This document shows, piece by piece, positions 1 through 8,770 of a stretch of 64,000 bases of DNA (the first letter of the stretch is position 1; every line of letters starts with the position of its first letter). Source of the DNA: Ornithinibacillus caprae. GTDB lineage: Bacteria; Bacillota; Bacilli; Bacillales; Amphibacillaceae. The position numbers and the translations under genes are program-made. Location of the stretch: positions 1-64,000 of the forward strand of contig NZ_WOCA01000012.1 in NCBI RefSeq assembly GCF_009728145.1, in the 5' to 3' direction. The notes below the pieces were generated by a model, which ran no database searches, was not told the origin of the DNA, and saw only the letters and a list, made by a program, of their open reading frames with translations.

Positions 1-54
1 TTCTATACTTACAAATTCCACTTCATTTTGAGTATTATTTCTAGTATGAAACAC
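1..54 (-). CDS. Start of a probable IS1182-family transposase (cut by window edge)
   Basis: Only 18 codons are inside the window. A GTG start at 54 is preceded by a good Shine-Dalgarno sequence (AAGGCGGTG) and a TATAAT-like box near 80. The peptide contains TQNEVEFVSIE, which resembles the N-terminus of IS1182-type transposases (…VEFVSI-[ED]-[EQ]LVP…), judged from memory. If this is right, an insertion sequence sits directly downstream of the fakA operon, and the inverted repeat at 132-160 may belong to its end. The fragment is too short to be certain; any small gene could begin this way. Confidence 0.4.
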   Translation of the reverse strand, partial: MFHTRNNTQNEVEFVSIE

Positions 55-131
55 AGTTACCACCGCCTTGTATTGTTACTTATATTATAACAAATTAACG
101 CGGTGAATTGTTAAAGTATTCTAAATAGAAA

Positions 132-190
132 CAGGCTGTCGAGGGTTTTTCGACAGCCTGAGAATCGCCTTTCACTTGAAAGGCGATTCT
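132..190 (-). terminator. Tandem hairpins after fakA
   Basis: There are two perfect inverted repeats: AGAATCGCCTTT/AAAGGCGATTCT (161-190, 6-nt loop) immediately after the fakA stop, and CAGGCTGTCG/CGACAGCCTG (132-160). The first has a T-run on the plus strand and the second is followed by TTTC on the minus strand. Together they should stop transcription in both directions. The second may be part of the neighbouring insertion sequence. Confidence 0.7.
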
Positions 191-192
191 TT

Positions 193-1854
193 TTATTCTA
201 CTGAGAAAATATACGAGTAAATTGGTTGATTACCATTATGAACTTCAATTTCAACATCTTCAAATGTATCTTCAACATAAGCTACAAGCTCTTCCACTTC
301 TTTATCGCTTACGTCTTCACCTTGTAGGATTGTTAAAATTTCATCATCTTCCGTAATTAATTCATTTAATAATAATTTAACAGCTTCTGCTTTATCCTGA
401 TGAGTTGCAACAATTTTCCCATCTGCAAGGCCCATGAAATTGCCATTCTCAATGGTGATACCATCAATCTGTGTATCACGTACAGCATAGGTAACTTGTC
501 CAGTTTTCACCTGAGAGCTTGCTTCTTCCATAGTATTCTTATTAGCAGAAATGTTTTCTTCAGGATGGAATGCTAATAACGCACTAATCCCTTGTGGAAT
601 GGTTTTTGTAGGGACAACTGCAACATTTTCCTCTGAAAGCTCTGCTGCCTGTTCTGCTGCCATAATAATGTTTTTGTTATTAGGCAAGATCAAGACATTT
701 TTCGCGTTAGCCTTTTGAACCGCTTCAGCGATATCTTGCGTACTTGGATTCATCGTTTGTCCGCCTTCAATAACAACAGAAGCACCGAGGCTCTCAAATA
801 ACGTCTTTAATCCTGAACCCATTGCAACTGTTACAATTGCATACGGGACTTTCTCATTTGGTGCAGGAGCCTTTTCTTTATCTCCAACAATTGCTGTATG
901 CTGTTCTCGCATATTTTCTATTTTCATATTAATCAAGCTACCGAAGCGTTGGCCAATCGACAACACATCTCCTGGATACTCTGCATGTACATGAACTTTA
1001 ACAATTTCATCATCAGAAACAACTAATAATGAATCTCCATGCTCACTCAATTCATTGCGAAATGCTTCTTCATCAAATGGATTTTCTTTCGTTTTTTCTT
1101 CTTCGAATTTCACCATGAATTCAGTACAATAACCAAACTCAATTTCAGATGTATCCATGAAATCTTGAGCAGATTTATGGTGTTCGGCGTTAACCATTTC
1201 TTCCATTTCTACCGTGTCAACACTTTCAGGAAGTTCTTCACCCTTTAACGCAGCCAAAAACCCTTCATAGACGGTGACAAGACCTTGTCCACCTGAATCG
1301 ACTACTCCTACTTCCTTTAACACTGGAAGTAGGTCTGGTGTGCGTTTTAGGGATGCTTTAGCTTCTGCTAAAACTTTTTCCATAAGCACTATAATATCTT
1401 TTTCCGCTTTAGAAACTTCTACTGCTTCTTTTGCTGCATCTTTAGCTACGGTTAAAATCGTTCCCTCAACAGGTTTCATAACAGCTTTATACGCTGTTTG
1501 TACACCACTGTCAAAGGCAGTTGCTAAATCTTTTGCTGTTAACGATTGCTTCTTATCCATTCCCTTAGCAAAACCTCGGAAAATTTGCGATAAAATAACA
1601 CCTGAGTTACCTCTTGCTCCCATAAGTAACCCTTTCGAAAAGCTTTGAGCAACTTCAGATATATTTTCAGATTTTATTTTCTTTACTTCGTTTGCACCAG
1701 ATGTCATCGATAAATTCATGTTTGTTCCTGTATCACCATCGGGCACCGGAAATACATTTAATGCATCAATTTTTTTGGCATTATTCGTTAAATGGTGAGC
1801 TCCAGAGAGTACCATTTGCGAAAAAGTTATGCCATCTAACTTTTGAACCGTCAC
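193..1854 (-). CDS. fakA: Fatty acid kinase subunit A (YloV/FakA, DAK2 domain)
   Basis: The product is a 553-residue protein of the YloV/FakA family. An N-terminal DhaL (DAK2) ATP-binding domain carries DGDTGTNM at residues 39-46, which holds the Mg-ATP-coordinating aspartates. A long C-terminal region (about 330-553) is related to the substrate-partner-binding part of the family. In characterised Firmicutes FakA phosphorylates fatty acids held by FakB (DegV) proteins so that they can enter phospholipid synthesis. It follows yloU by 34 nt in the same orientation, the usual yloU-yloV pair, and ends at a double hairpin. Length is normal for the family. No fakB lies in the window. Confidence 0.93.
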   Translation of the reverse strand: MTVQKLDGITFSQMVLSGAHHLTNNAKKIDALNVFPVPDGDTGTNMNLSMTSGANEVKKIKSENISEVAQSFSKGLLMGARGNSGVILSQIFRGFAKGMDKKQSLTAKDLATAFDSGVQTAYKAVMKPVEGTILTVAKDAAKEAVEVSKAEKDIIVLMEKVLAEAKASLKRTPDLLPVLKEVGVVDSGGQGLVTVYEGFLAALKGEELPESVDTVEMEEMVNAEHHKSAQDFMDTSEIEFGYCTEFMVKFEEEKTKENPFDEEAFRNELSEHGDSLLVVSDDEIVKVHVHAEYPGDVLSIGQRFGSLINMKIENMREQHTAIVGDKEKAPAPNEKVPYAIVTVAMGSGLKTLFESLGASVVIEGGQTMNPSTQDIAEAVQKANAKNVLILPNNKNIIMAAEQAAELSEENVAVVPTKTIPQGISALLAFHPEENISANKNTMEEASSQVKTGQVTYAVRDTQIDGITIENGNFMGLADGKIVATHQDKAEAVKLLLNELITEDDEILTILQGEDVSDKEVEELVAYVEDTFEDVEIEVHNGNQPIYSYIFSVE

Positions 1855-1888
1855 TATACTTCCTCCTCTTAACTCATGGCCAGCAATA

Positions 1889-2251
1889 TTAGTCTTTTGC
1901 TACGCGTACTCCTTGTATGTAAATATTTACTGAATCAATGGACAATCCTAATGATTTATTTAATGTATATTTAACCTGTGATTGTACGTTATGTGCTACC
2001 TCAGATATTTTCGTACCATAACTAACAATAATATACATATCAACATGCAAATGATTATCCTCTTGTCTTACCACAACTCCACGAGAATAGTTTTCTTTTC
2101 TTAGGATCTCAGCAATCCCGTCACGAATTTGACTTTTAGAAGCCATCCCTACTATTCCATAACATTCTACTGCTGCTCCACCCGCTATGGTAGCAATCAC
2201 TTCATTGGTAATTGTAACATGACCATCATTTGTATTAAGTTCTATGGACAT
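1889..2251 (-). CDS. yloU: Asp23/Gls24 family envelope-stress protein YloU
   Basis: A small cytoplasmic Asp23-family protein of about 120 residues. It has the family's central GGAAVECYGIVGMASK stretch and a C-terminal SVNIYIQGVRV motif. Members are alkaline-shock or envelope-associated proteins of unclear biochemical role. Two adjacent ATGs exist (2254 and 2251). The GGAGG is 3 nt from the first and 6 nt from the second, so the second (MSIEL) is preferred. It is cotranscribed with fakA, as in other Bacillaceae. Its leader, shared divergently with rpmB, contains unusual inverted repeats. Confidence 0.92.
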   Translation of the reverse strand: MSIELNTNDGHVTITNEVIATIAGGAAVECYGIVGMASKSQIRDGIAEILRKENYSRGVVVRQEDNHLHVDMYIIVSYGTKISEVAHNVQSQVKYTLNKSLGLSIDSVNIYIQGVRVAKD

Positions 2252-2324
2252 CATAATCCTCCTTTAATACTTTTATCATATGTTTATTTTACTACAAGCT
2301 AAACAATTATGAAAGAATCCTTGC

Positions 2325-2461
2325 TATCTTGACGGTTAAGAAAGGAAAACTTTCTTAACTAGCATAAGTGCGAATAAGGCTTTCGACATTAAGTTCATTA
2401 TTTCTATCAGACTAATTTGCCCCTTATTACAATGAACGATTCATGTTAATCTGTCAAGATA
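2325..2461. other. Structured intergenic segment between yloU and rpmB
   Basis: A 9-bp perfect inverted repeat, TATCTTGAC (2325-2333) / GTCAAGATA (2453-2461), encloses a 10-bp perfect hairpin GTTAAGAAAG-gaaaa-CTTTCTTAAC (2335-2359). It also encloses two further complementary 7-mers in crossing order: AATAAGG 2373-2379 with CCTTATT 2422-2428, and GTTCATT 2393-2399 with AATGAAC 2431-2437. It could be a leader RNA or a remnant of a small mobile repeat; function unknown. Confidence 0.45.
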
Positions 2462-2479
2462 TTTTTCTTTATACATATA

Positions 2480-2508
2480 TTGCAATTACTCTCAAGTTGT
2501 GATAAATT
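2480..2508 (+). promoter_or_regulatory. Candidate rpmB promoter
   Basis: TTGCAA (2480-2485), a 17-nt spacer and TAAATT (2503-2508) lie about 45 nt before the rpmB start, an acceptable but weak sigma-A-type pair. No better pair was seen close to the gene. Confidence 0.3.
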
Positions 2509-2551
2509 GTATAAGTATGAAATGATACTTGTTAGAGTAGGAGTGATTAAC

Positions 2552-2740
2552 ATGGCAAGAAAATGTGTTGTAACTGGCCGTAAAACTCGCAGTGGAAACC
2601 AACGTTCTCACGCTATGAATTCCAACAAACGTAATTGGAAAGCTAATGTGCAAAAAGTTCGTATTATGGTAGATGGTAAGCCTAAACGTGTTTATGTTTC
2701 TGCACGCGCCCTTAAATCAGGTAAAGTTGAGCGCGTATAA
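2552..2740 (+). CDS. rpmB: 50S ribosomal protein L28 (bL28)
   Basis: A 62-residue bL28 beginning [20 protein letters not shown] and ending [10 protein letters not shown], full length for the Bacillus type. It is a basic rRNA-binding protein of the large subunit. The start at 2552 follows GGAGTG with normal spacing; the upstream in-frame ATG at 2480 only adds a non-conserved leader. C5 is present without a second nearby cysteine pair, so this is the zinc-free form. It is transcribed divergently from yloU, next to spoVM as in B. subtilis, and is closed by a strong terminator. Confidence 0.97.
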   Translation: MARKCVVTGRKTRSGNQRSHAMNSNKRNWKANVQKVRIMVDGKPKRVYVSARALKSGKVERV

Positions 2741-2773
2741 TATACCTGTAGAATTACAGCTTTACATTAGTTG

Positions 2774-2801
2774 AAAAGCACCCATTATAGGTGCTTTTTT
2801 T
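2774..2801 (+). terminator. rpmB terminator
   Basis: Perfect stem AAAAGCACC/GGTGCTTTT (2774-2798 region) with a short loop and a run of seven Ts, about 35 nt after the rpmB stop. Confidence 0.9.
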
Positions 2802-2877
2802 CATTTCCCACAAATACATAGTTCCTCTTGAGTATCCGTCTTTAAGAAGGTTCTTTTTGATTAGTTTGATAGACAAT

Positions 2878-3393
2878 AGATGTAGAATGCGCAGTCACGT
2901 AATGCTCCTAACACCGCTCCAAAAATACACTTCGCTTTCCGCGGGCGGCTGGTGAGCTTCCTCGTGCTGTCGCACTGCGGGATCTCACCTATGCCTTTCC
3001 TCCCGCAGGAGTCTTCGTGTATTTTCTCCGCTATGTTGTACTGCAATTCTATAAATCTCTCTTGTTTCTTTTGATGTAAAGTACTTATCATATATATCAG
3101 GGGATTAAGCGTTACAATAATTAGAGTACCACCACCAGCGTAGGTAGAATACGTAGACTCCTCGAAAATAAAAACCAATTTTCTTCGTGCGATGTAATAC
3201 TGTCGAAGCATTCCTTGTCCTGCGGGACCAGCACGTGTCCGAAGATCCCGCTGGAAGGTGGTTTTGCTTCCGAGGAAGCTGAGGCCGTGCCCGCGGAAAG
3301 CGAAGTATTCTGCTGTAGCGGTGTTATCGCAGTCGTTTCAAAGGAACGGATGTAAGATAATTTAAACGCCAAGATATGTCGCACTTTACTTCA
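2878..3393. repeat. R1 intergenic element, copy A (composite, two blocks)
   Basis: This fills most of the 727-bp gap between rpmB and spoVM. The left edge (from 2878, AGATGTAGAATGCGCAGT) matches the terminal repeat of the other R1 copies; the right edge near 3393 is less clear. Block 1 (2921-3025) is bounded by AAAATACAC/GTGTATTTT and contains GC-rich hairpins. Block 2 (3145-3313) is bounded by TAGAATAC/GTATTCT and shares the 'cttccgaggaagctgaggcc' core with copy D. Both blocks are far more GC-rich than the flanks. Open reading frames across it (for example 3121-3384 minus) are consequences of the repeat, not genes. Confidence 0.8.
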
Positions 3394-3428
3394 ATTATGA
3401 TGCAAAACAGCTTGTATGAAAAAAAAGA

Positions 3429-3456
3429 GCTTCTGTCAATAATTATTGACAAAAGC
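3429..3456 (-). terminator. spoVM terminator
   Basis: On the minus strand GCTTTTGTCAATAA pairs with TTATTGACAGAAGC, an almost perfect 14-bp stem, followed by eight Ts. It lies 11 nt past the spoVM stop. Confidence 0.88.
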
Positions 3457-3467
3457 ATACTTTTTTA

Positions 3468-3551
3468 CTACTTATCTTTCTTAAATACACCGATCACAAC
3501 ACGAACAAAACCACCGAGAAATCTTGGGAGCTTAATAGTATAAAATTTCAT
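3468..3551 (-). CDS. spoVM: Stage V sporulation protein M (SpoVM)
   Basis: A 27-residue amphipathic peptide, MKFYTIKLPRFLGG followed by FVRVVIGVFKKDK. It is nearly identical in pattern to B. subtilis SpoVM (26 aa), including the helix-breaking proline at position 9. SpoVM recognises the convex forespore surface and anchors SpoIVA, starting spore coat and cortex assembly. The strong ribosome-binding site GGAGGAGGGC lies upstream of the ATG at 3551. Its position between thiN and rpmB is the conserved one. The gene is short enough to be missed by standard gene callers. Confidence 0.96.
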   Translation of the reverse strand: MKFYTIKLPRFLGGFVRVVIGVFKKDK

Positions 3552-3596
3552 AAGTTCGCCCTCCTCCGTTTACAAACAAAACTACATGTGAATCGT

Positions 3597-4247
3597 TTAT
3601 GTTAAATCACGACTCTTTATAAATAATAGTATGCCTTCACTGTACGAAAAAGTACCATTATTTAAAAGAAGCTTGTTTGAAATGCAACGAGTTGAGCCAA
3701 AGAATATTGTTTCATCAGTCAATGGATAGTAGAAACCAGTTAGTGTTAAGCCTTTTACCCGATCAGTAATTGGCAAAAAAGATATATTTGGATATTCATC
3801 ATCCTTTTCCACCACATACTTTCCTGGTAATGTTAATTCCACTTGATTTTGTTGATCTATAATTACTGCATCAATCTTTCTATTTTTTATAGACATTAAT
3901 AATTGTATATTTGCTAGTGTATGATCTAACCTTCCACCCGTAACTGCAAATAGCATAATTTTAGTTGGTTTTAGCTCATAAGCTTGTAATAATGCGAGTT
4001 CAATATCTGTTTCATCTTTCTCTGCTGTAAATTCCTTGAAATTGCTTGCAGCACGTCGGATTTTTTCTTTTTCATCCATGGTAATGGAATCAAAATCACC
4101 AATGGCAAAATCTATATTAATATTGTTTTCAAGTAAGGTATAAGCACCACGATCGGCACCAATCCAATAGTCTACCTTACTTTGATATTCAACAAATTTG
4201 GGTAATATGTCAGTAGGTCCACTACCTACGATTCCTACGATCGTCAT
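3597..4247 (-). CDS. thiN: Thiamine pyrophosphokinase
   Basis: A 216-residue ThiN/YloS-type enzyme that transfers pyrophosphate from ATP to thiamine, giving thiamine pyrophosphate directly. The N-terminal catalytic half has the family signatures IGADRGA (about 34-40), IGDFDS (about 53-58) and KDETDIELAL (about 80-89), with the acidic metal and ATP ligands; GGRLDH follows near 105. The C-terminal half is the thiamin-binding beta domain. It lies 13 nt after rpe in the same operon. Length matches B. subtilis ThiN. Confidence 0.95.
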   Translation of the reverse strand: MTIVGIVGSGPTDILPKFVEYQSKVDYWIGADRGAYTLLENNINIDFAIGDFDSITMDEKEKIRRAASNFKEFTAEKDETDIELALLQAYELKPTKIMLFAVTGGRLDHTLANIQLLMSIKNRKIDAVIIDQQNQVELTLPGKYVVEKDDEYPNISFLPITDRVKGLTLTGFYYPLTDETIFFGSTRCISNKLLLNNGTFSYSEGILLFIKSRDLT

Positions 4248-4260
4248 AGCAAAAACTCCA

Positions 4261-4914
4261 TTATTTGGTTGCTTCTAAAATATCCTGGATAGCTTGCTTT
4301 CTGTCCTCTTGATTGAACACGGCACTTCCAGCAACTAATACATCAGCACCTGCATCTGTACATAACTTAGCAGTCTTCATATTCACTCCACCATCTACTT
4401 CAATTTCAAAATTCAAACTTAATTCTTCACGCCATTTAGCAACTTGTTCTATTTTACCAAGTGTATTATGGATAAATGATTGACCACCAAAACCTGGATT
4501 CACTGTCATAATTAATACTAGATCTACATCGGGTAAAATATCTCGAATCATTTCTACAGGTGTAGCAGGATTAATAACAACTCCCGCTTTAACTCCAGTA
4601 CTCTTAATGAGTTGAATGGTTCGATGCAAGTGTACACTTGCTTCTTGATGTACAGAAATAATAGAAGCACCAGCGCTGGCAAATGCTTCAATATAAGAAT
4701 CTGGATTTTCGATCATAAGATGTACATCTAGTGGCAAATTCGTCACTGGTTTAATCGCATCAACAATTAAGGGTCCTATTGTGATGTTTGGAACAAAATG
4801 ACCGTCCATAACATCGACATGAATATATTCTGCTCCTCCGCTTTCTACTTCTTTTATTTCCTGTCCAAGCTTTGCAAAATCAGCTGATAATATTGATGGT
4901 GCAATTTTCGTCAT
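4261..4914 (-). CDS. rpe: Ribulose-phosphate 3-epimerase
   Basis: A 217-residue TIM-barrel enzyme interconverting ribulose 5-phosphate and xylulose 5-phosphate in the pentose phosphate pathway. Family motifs are present: APSILSADFAKL at the N-terminus, HVDVMDGHFVPNIT (metal-binding His and catalytic Asp), HLMIENP, MTVNPGFGGQ and the C-terminal VDGGVN and VAGSAVF phosphate-binding loops. It starts 4 nt after rsgA and is in the conserved rsgA-rpe-thiN order. Confidence 0.97.
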   Translation of the reverse strand: MTKIAPSILSADFAKLGQEIKEVESGGAEYIHVDVMDGHFVPNITIGPLIVDAIKPVTNLPLDVHLMIENPDSYIEAFASAGASIISVHQEASVHLHRTIQLIKSTGVKAGVVINPATPVEMIRDILPDVDLVLIMTVNPGFGGQSFIHNTLGKIEQVAKWREELSLNFEIEVDGGVNMKTAKLCTDAGADVLVAGSAVFNQEDRKQAIQDILEATK

Positions 4915-4918
4915 GATA

Positions 4919-5800
4919 TTAATACCTCGGCTTTCTGGATTGAATTTCTTCTACAAAGTTTGCATAGTGTTCATATCTATAGGAGGAGATCTCTCCTGCA
5001 TCAACAGCTTGTTTCACAGCACACTTAGGCTCTTTCAAATGCATACATCCACGAAACTTACATTGGTCGATTCTCTCTCTCATTTCTGGAAAACAAAGTG
5101 GAAGATCTTCTAATTCAATTTCATCAAAATCTAGCGCACTGAATCCTGGGGTGTCCGCAACTAATCCATCTCCTACTTCCACTAACTCGACATGTCGTGT
5201 AGTATGTTTCCCTCTACCCAAGCTTTTGGATATATCTGCTGTTTTCAATAGAAGTTGGGGATTTAACGTGTTTAAAAGTGAAGATTTACCAACACCTGAC
5301 TGTCCCGCAATAACCGATACATTCTCTGAGAAATAATGTTTAATTCGTTCTAAATCGGTCGGCAGTTTAGTAGAGAGTAACTCTACTGTATAGCCAATCG
5401 ATTCATACTCTCTTTTATAAGTTTTGATTTCCTGTAATCCCTCTTTGTCAATTGCGTCTATTTTCGTGATAAAAATAATTGGTTGGATTCCTTTTGATTC
5501 AATTAAAACTAAGAAACGATCCAATAACGTTGTACTAAAGTCTGGCATGGTGGCAGAACTAACGATAATCGCTTGATTAATATTTGCAATTGGTGGACGT
5601 ACTAATTCAGTTGTCCTAGGTTTTATTTCCGAAATATAACCTTCATCGTTGTCATCAATATCAAATGTAACAAAATCACCTACTAGAGGCGTAATTTTCT
5701 TTTTTCGAAAAACGCCTCTACCTTTACATTGATAAATCCCATCATCTGTTTGTACATAGTAAAATCCACTTAAAGCCTTTATAATTCTGCCATCAGCCAT
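4919..5800 (-). CDS. rsgA: Ribosome small-subunit-dependent GTPase A
   Basis: A 293-residue circularly permuted GTPase (CpgA/YloQ) that helps late 30S maturation. An N-terminal OB-fold (about 1-65) is followed by G4 TKID at 112-115, P-loop GQSGVGKSS at 166-174, the KHTT switch near 198-201 and DTPG at 216-219. A C-terminal zinc site uses C247, C252, H254 and C260. It begins directly after the prkC stop with no gap, so it is coupled to the kinase; in B. subtilis CpgA is a PrkC substrate. Confidence 0.97.
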   Translation of the reverse strand: MADGRIIKALSGFYYVQTDDGIYQCKGRGVFRKKKITPLVGDFVTFDIDDNDEGYISEIKPRTTELVRPPIANINQAIIVSSATMPDFSTTLLDRFLVLIESKGIQPIIFITKIDAIDKEGLQEIKTYKREYESIGYTVELLSTKLPTDLERIKHYFSENVSVIAGQSGVGKSSLLNTLNPQLLLKTADISKSLGRGKHTTRHVELVEVGDGLVADTPGFSALDFDEIELEDLPLCFPEMRERIDQCKFRGCMHLKEPKCAVKQAVDAGEISSYRYEHYANFVEEIQSRKPRY

Positions 5801-7855
5801 TTAGTCACCCTCTTCATACGGTATTGTTTCATTAAATATCTCTTCTCCGTCACGTGTAACCCTGTAAGATGCTGAAGACCCCGGTTCTATTAAAAGCGTA
5901 ATCGTAAATCGAGTATCCTGCGTGATCATTTCTTCTCTTGCTGGTGTATCCATACTGTTATCCATGTCATCGATATAAATCAACACCTGCTGTTCCTTAG
6001 GTTCGTCAGTGGATTCATCAGGATTTTCTTCATCATCTTCTCCAGTTCCTGACTCCTCGAAATAAGGAACAGTGAAAGTGACAGAATGTGATCTAGGAGG
6101 TATTTCCTCTGGTCCCGTAGATATATAAACATCCACTTCTTCACCTTTTTCTAAAGAAGCATTTGCATCTGGGCTATGACGGATAACTTGACCTTCAGGT
6201 ACACTATCAGAGTTTTCTTCATGCCGCTTCATTTTGAGACCAACTGAATCTAAATAATCCTCTGCTTCTGCTTCTGTTAGGCCTCTTAAATTATTTAGCT
6301 CTACTAGTTCTGGCCCTATACTCACTTCGAAAATTACAGTTGTTTCACTTGGAACTACTTCGCTTCCTGGATAAGGATCAACATGTGCAATGATTTCACC
6401 TTCAGGTTTATCAGAATGTTTTTCTTGAGATTCTACTTCTTTGTATCCTTTTTGTTCTAATAGTCGTTTTACTTGGCTATAATCTCTTCCTACATAATCC
6501 TCGAATTCTTCTTTTTCTTTTCCTTGACTTACAAATACAGTAACAGTTGAATTTTCTAGTGCAGACCTACCAGCTCTAGGATCTGTTTTTACAACATAAC
6601 CTTCTTCAATGTCCTCAGAAAAAATTTCTTCTTGTTCAACGTTTAAATTTAAACTTTCCAACTCATCAACTGCATCTTCATACTCCCACTCTGTGACATC
6701 AGGAATAGTTACTTCTTTAGGCTTCATGATTCCTGGTATAATGAACAATGCTGCTACAATTGAAGCAAGTAGAATAAATAGAATAATGGACGTAATAATC
6801 CATTTCTTTTTTCTACTTTTTTTCTTGTTCTTATCCTTTTTCTTCTTCGGCTTATTTCCTTTTTCCTTTTTATGAGGTTTTTCATCTTCTACTTTTTTCG
6901 TGTCCCCATTTGTTTGGTGTACAATTGTATCTTGATGCTCATGATTGAGTAGTTGATTATCAGTAATAATTGGAATAGCCTTTGTTTCTTCTCCAACTTC
7001 AGAAGGAGGAGCATATCGGTCTTCGTTAAGTTTACTTGGATCTAATGCAGACTCTAGACTGGTTTCCATGTCGTAAACTGTATTGAAGCGATGAAACGGA
7101 TCCTTTGCTGTTGCACGTAAAACAATGTTCTCGACACTTTGTGGAACCTCTTGATTAAAACGCCTGACAGAAGGTGTTTCGCTTTGTAAATGTTTTAACG
7201 CAATTGACACTGGGGATTGACCAGAAAATGGCAAGCGTCCAGTTAATAACTCAAAAAATACTATCCCCAGTGAATATATATCTGATTTCTTTGTAGCTAA
7301 ACCACCCCTTGCCTGTTCTGGTGACAAGTAGTGGACTGACCCTAAGACAGAATTTGTTTGTGTAAGTGAGGTCGCACTTAATGCCATAGCAATACCGAAA
7401 TCTGTAACTTTGATATGTCCATATGTATCAATCAAAATATTTTGGGGTTTAATATCACGATGAACGATTTCATTTTCATGGGCGTGAGCAATAGCAGAAG
7501 TTATTTGCTTCATAATGTCAATTGCTTCGGGGACATCAATTGGCCCATATCGTTGTATGTATTCCTTTAACGTCATACCATCCACATATTCCATGGCCAT
7601 AAATAGAATTTTATCTTCTTCACCTACATCATATATGCTTACGATATTAGGATGTGAAAGACTTGTTGCCGATTGAGCTTCCCTGTCAAAACGGGCTATA
7701 AATTCCTCATCATTGGCATATTCCATTCGTAAAACTTTAATTGCTACATCTCGATCTAAAATAATATCCTTTGCCAAATAAACATCTGCCATACCACCGC
7801 CACCGATGGTATCTTTTATTCGGTAACGATCATTTAATAGGTGACCTTTTAACAT
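5801..7855 (-). CDS. prkC: PASTA-domain serine/threonine protein kinase PrkC
   Basis: A 684-residue membrane kinase. The cytoplasmic Hanks-type domain (1-270) has the glycine loop GGGGMADVY, K40, HRDIKPQN at 132-139 and DFG at 152-154. A strongly basic lysine stretch (329-351) precedes one transmembrane helix (352-375). Outside the cell three PASTA repeats (from about 381) bind muropeptides or lipid II and are followed by an Ig-like C-terminal domain. It controls germination and cell-wall metabolism. Its start overlaps the prpC stop by one base, pairing kinase with phosphatase. Confidence 0.96.
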   Translation of the reverse strand: MLKGHLLNDRYRIKDTIGGGGMADVYLAKDIILDRDVAIKVLRMEYANDEEFIARFDREAQSATSLSHPNIVSIYDVGEEDKILFMAMEYVDGMTLKEYIQRYGPIDVPEAIDIMKQITSAIAHAHENEIVHRDIKPQNILIDTYGHIKVTDFGIAMALSATSLTQTNSVLGSVHYLSPEQARGGLATKKSDIYSLGIVFFELLTGRLPFSGQSPVSIALKHLQSETPSVRRFNQEVPQSVENIVLRATAKDPFHRFNTVYDMETSLESALDPSKLNEDRYAPPSEVGEETKAIPIITDNQLLNHEHQDTIVHQTNGDTKKVEDEKPHKKEKGNKPKKKKDKNKKKSRKKKWIITSIILFILLASIVAALFIIPGIMKPKEVTIPDVTEWEYEDAVDELESLNLNVEQEEIFSEDIEEGYVVKTDPRAGRSALENSTVTVFVSQGKEKEEFEDYVGRDYSQVKRLLEQKGYKEVESQEKHSDKPEGEIIAHVDPYPGSEVVPSETTVIFEVSIGPELVELNNLRGLTEAEAEDYLDSVGLKMKRHEENSDSVPEGQVIRHSPDANASLEKGEEVDVYISTGPEEIPPRSHSVTFTVPYFEESGTGEDDEENPDESTDEPKEQQVLIYIDDMDNSMDTPAREEMITQDTRFTITLLIEPGSSASYRVTRDGEEIFNETIPYEEGD

Positions 7856-8613
7856 TAATTTTCACCTACTTTCACAGACATTTCATGCTTTACAATTATA
7901 AGAGAAACATTATCTTCTCCACCACGGTCATTAGCTAAATCAACCAATTGCTGCCCAATTTCTTCGATTCCTTGTGTTACATCTTTCAGATATTCAAGGA
8001 TTTCATCATCTAACACTTTATCTGTTAAACCATCGGAGCACAATAATAGCTTGTCTCCTTCTTCCCAGCTAATTGTTTGAATATCTGATTCTACACTTGC
8101 TTCTGTTCCTAATGCCTTTAAAACAACATTTTTTCTGGGGTGATGGTTAGCTTCTTCTTTTGTTATTTGTCCAGATTGTACTAGCGCATTAACTAAAGAA
8201 TGGTCTTCTGTTAATTGTTTAAACTCGTTTTGATCATAAAGATAGCATCTACTATCTCCGATATGGGCTACTGTAATATATTCAGAGGTACACACAGCAG
8301 CTACAAGTGTCGTACCCATTCCTTGACATTCTTCTTTTTCTAGCGAATGCTTATAAATGGTGTCATTCACTTCTTCAATGACTTGTCCGAGCCATTCTTC
8401 TACTTGTTCTGGTGAGGAAAAACTGTCTTTTTGTTGCCATTTCTCTTCAATAAATGTAGTAGCCATTTCACTAGCCACATCGCCTGCTTGATGTCCCCCC
8501 ATCCCATCGGCAATGATCGCTAGTAACTGACCAGCATCGTTGAAAAAGACTCCACCAGAATCTTCATTATGACTTCTCACTTTTCCCCGGTCACTTAAAA
8601 AATGTCCTATCAT
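7855..8613 (-). CDS. prpC: PP2C-type serine/threonine phosphatase PrpC
   Basis: A 252-residue PPM-family phosphatase that reverses PrkC phosphorylation. Metal-binding signatures are complete: RSHNED (13-18), ADGMGGHQAGD (35-45), VAHIGDSR in the middle, CSDGLTD and the terminal GGEDN. The gene overlaps prkC by one base. In most Bacillus genomes rlmN sits directly upstream; here a 157-bp AT-rich spacer without any recognisable gene separates it from rsmB. Confidence 0.96.
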   Translation of the reverse strand: MIGHFLSDRGKVRSHNEDSGGVFFNDAGQLLAIIADGMGGHQAGDVASEMATTFIEEKWQQKDSFSSPEQVEEWLGQVIEEVNDTIYKHSLEKEECQGMGTTLVAAVCTSEYITVAHIGDSRCYLYDQNEFKQLTEDHSLVNALVQSGQITKEEANHHPRKNVVLKALGTEASVESDIQTISWEEGDKLLLCSDGLTDKVLDDEILEYLKDVTQGIEEIGQQLVDLANDRGGEDNVSLIIVKHEMSVKVGEN

Positions 8614-8770
8614 TCTTCCACCCCTTTATAAAAAACCAGCACTAATTTACTACTATAAGTATTACACAAAAAACTCTATAAGAATATTAGAATATAGTTA
8701 AAAGCATATTTTTTTGTATCTTATCATACTATACAACTTCATTAGTAGGAATTTCAATTATTGCCCAAAA

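Noticed and set aside
2861-3384. Two long minus-strand reading frames in the rpmB-spoVM gap
   Set aside because: They lie entirely inside the R1 repeat, overlap each other, and lack ribosome-binding sites and recognisable domains.
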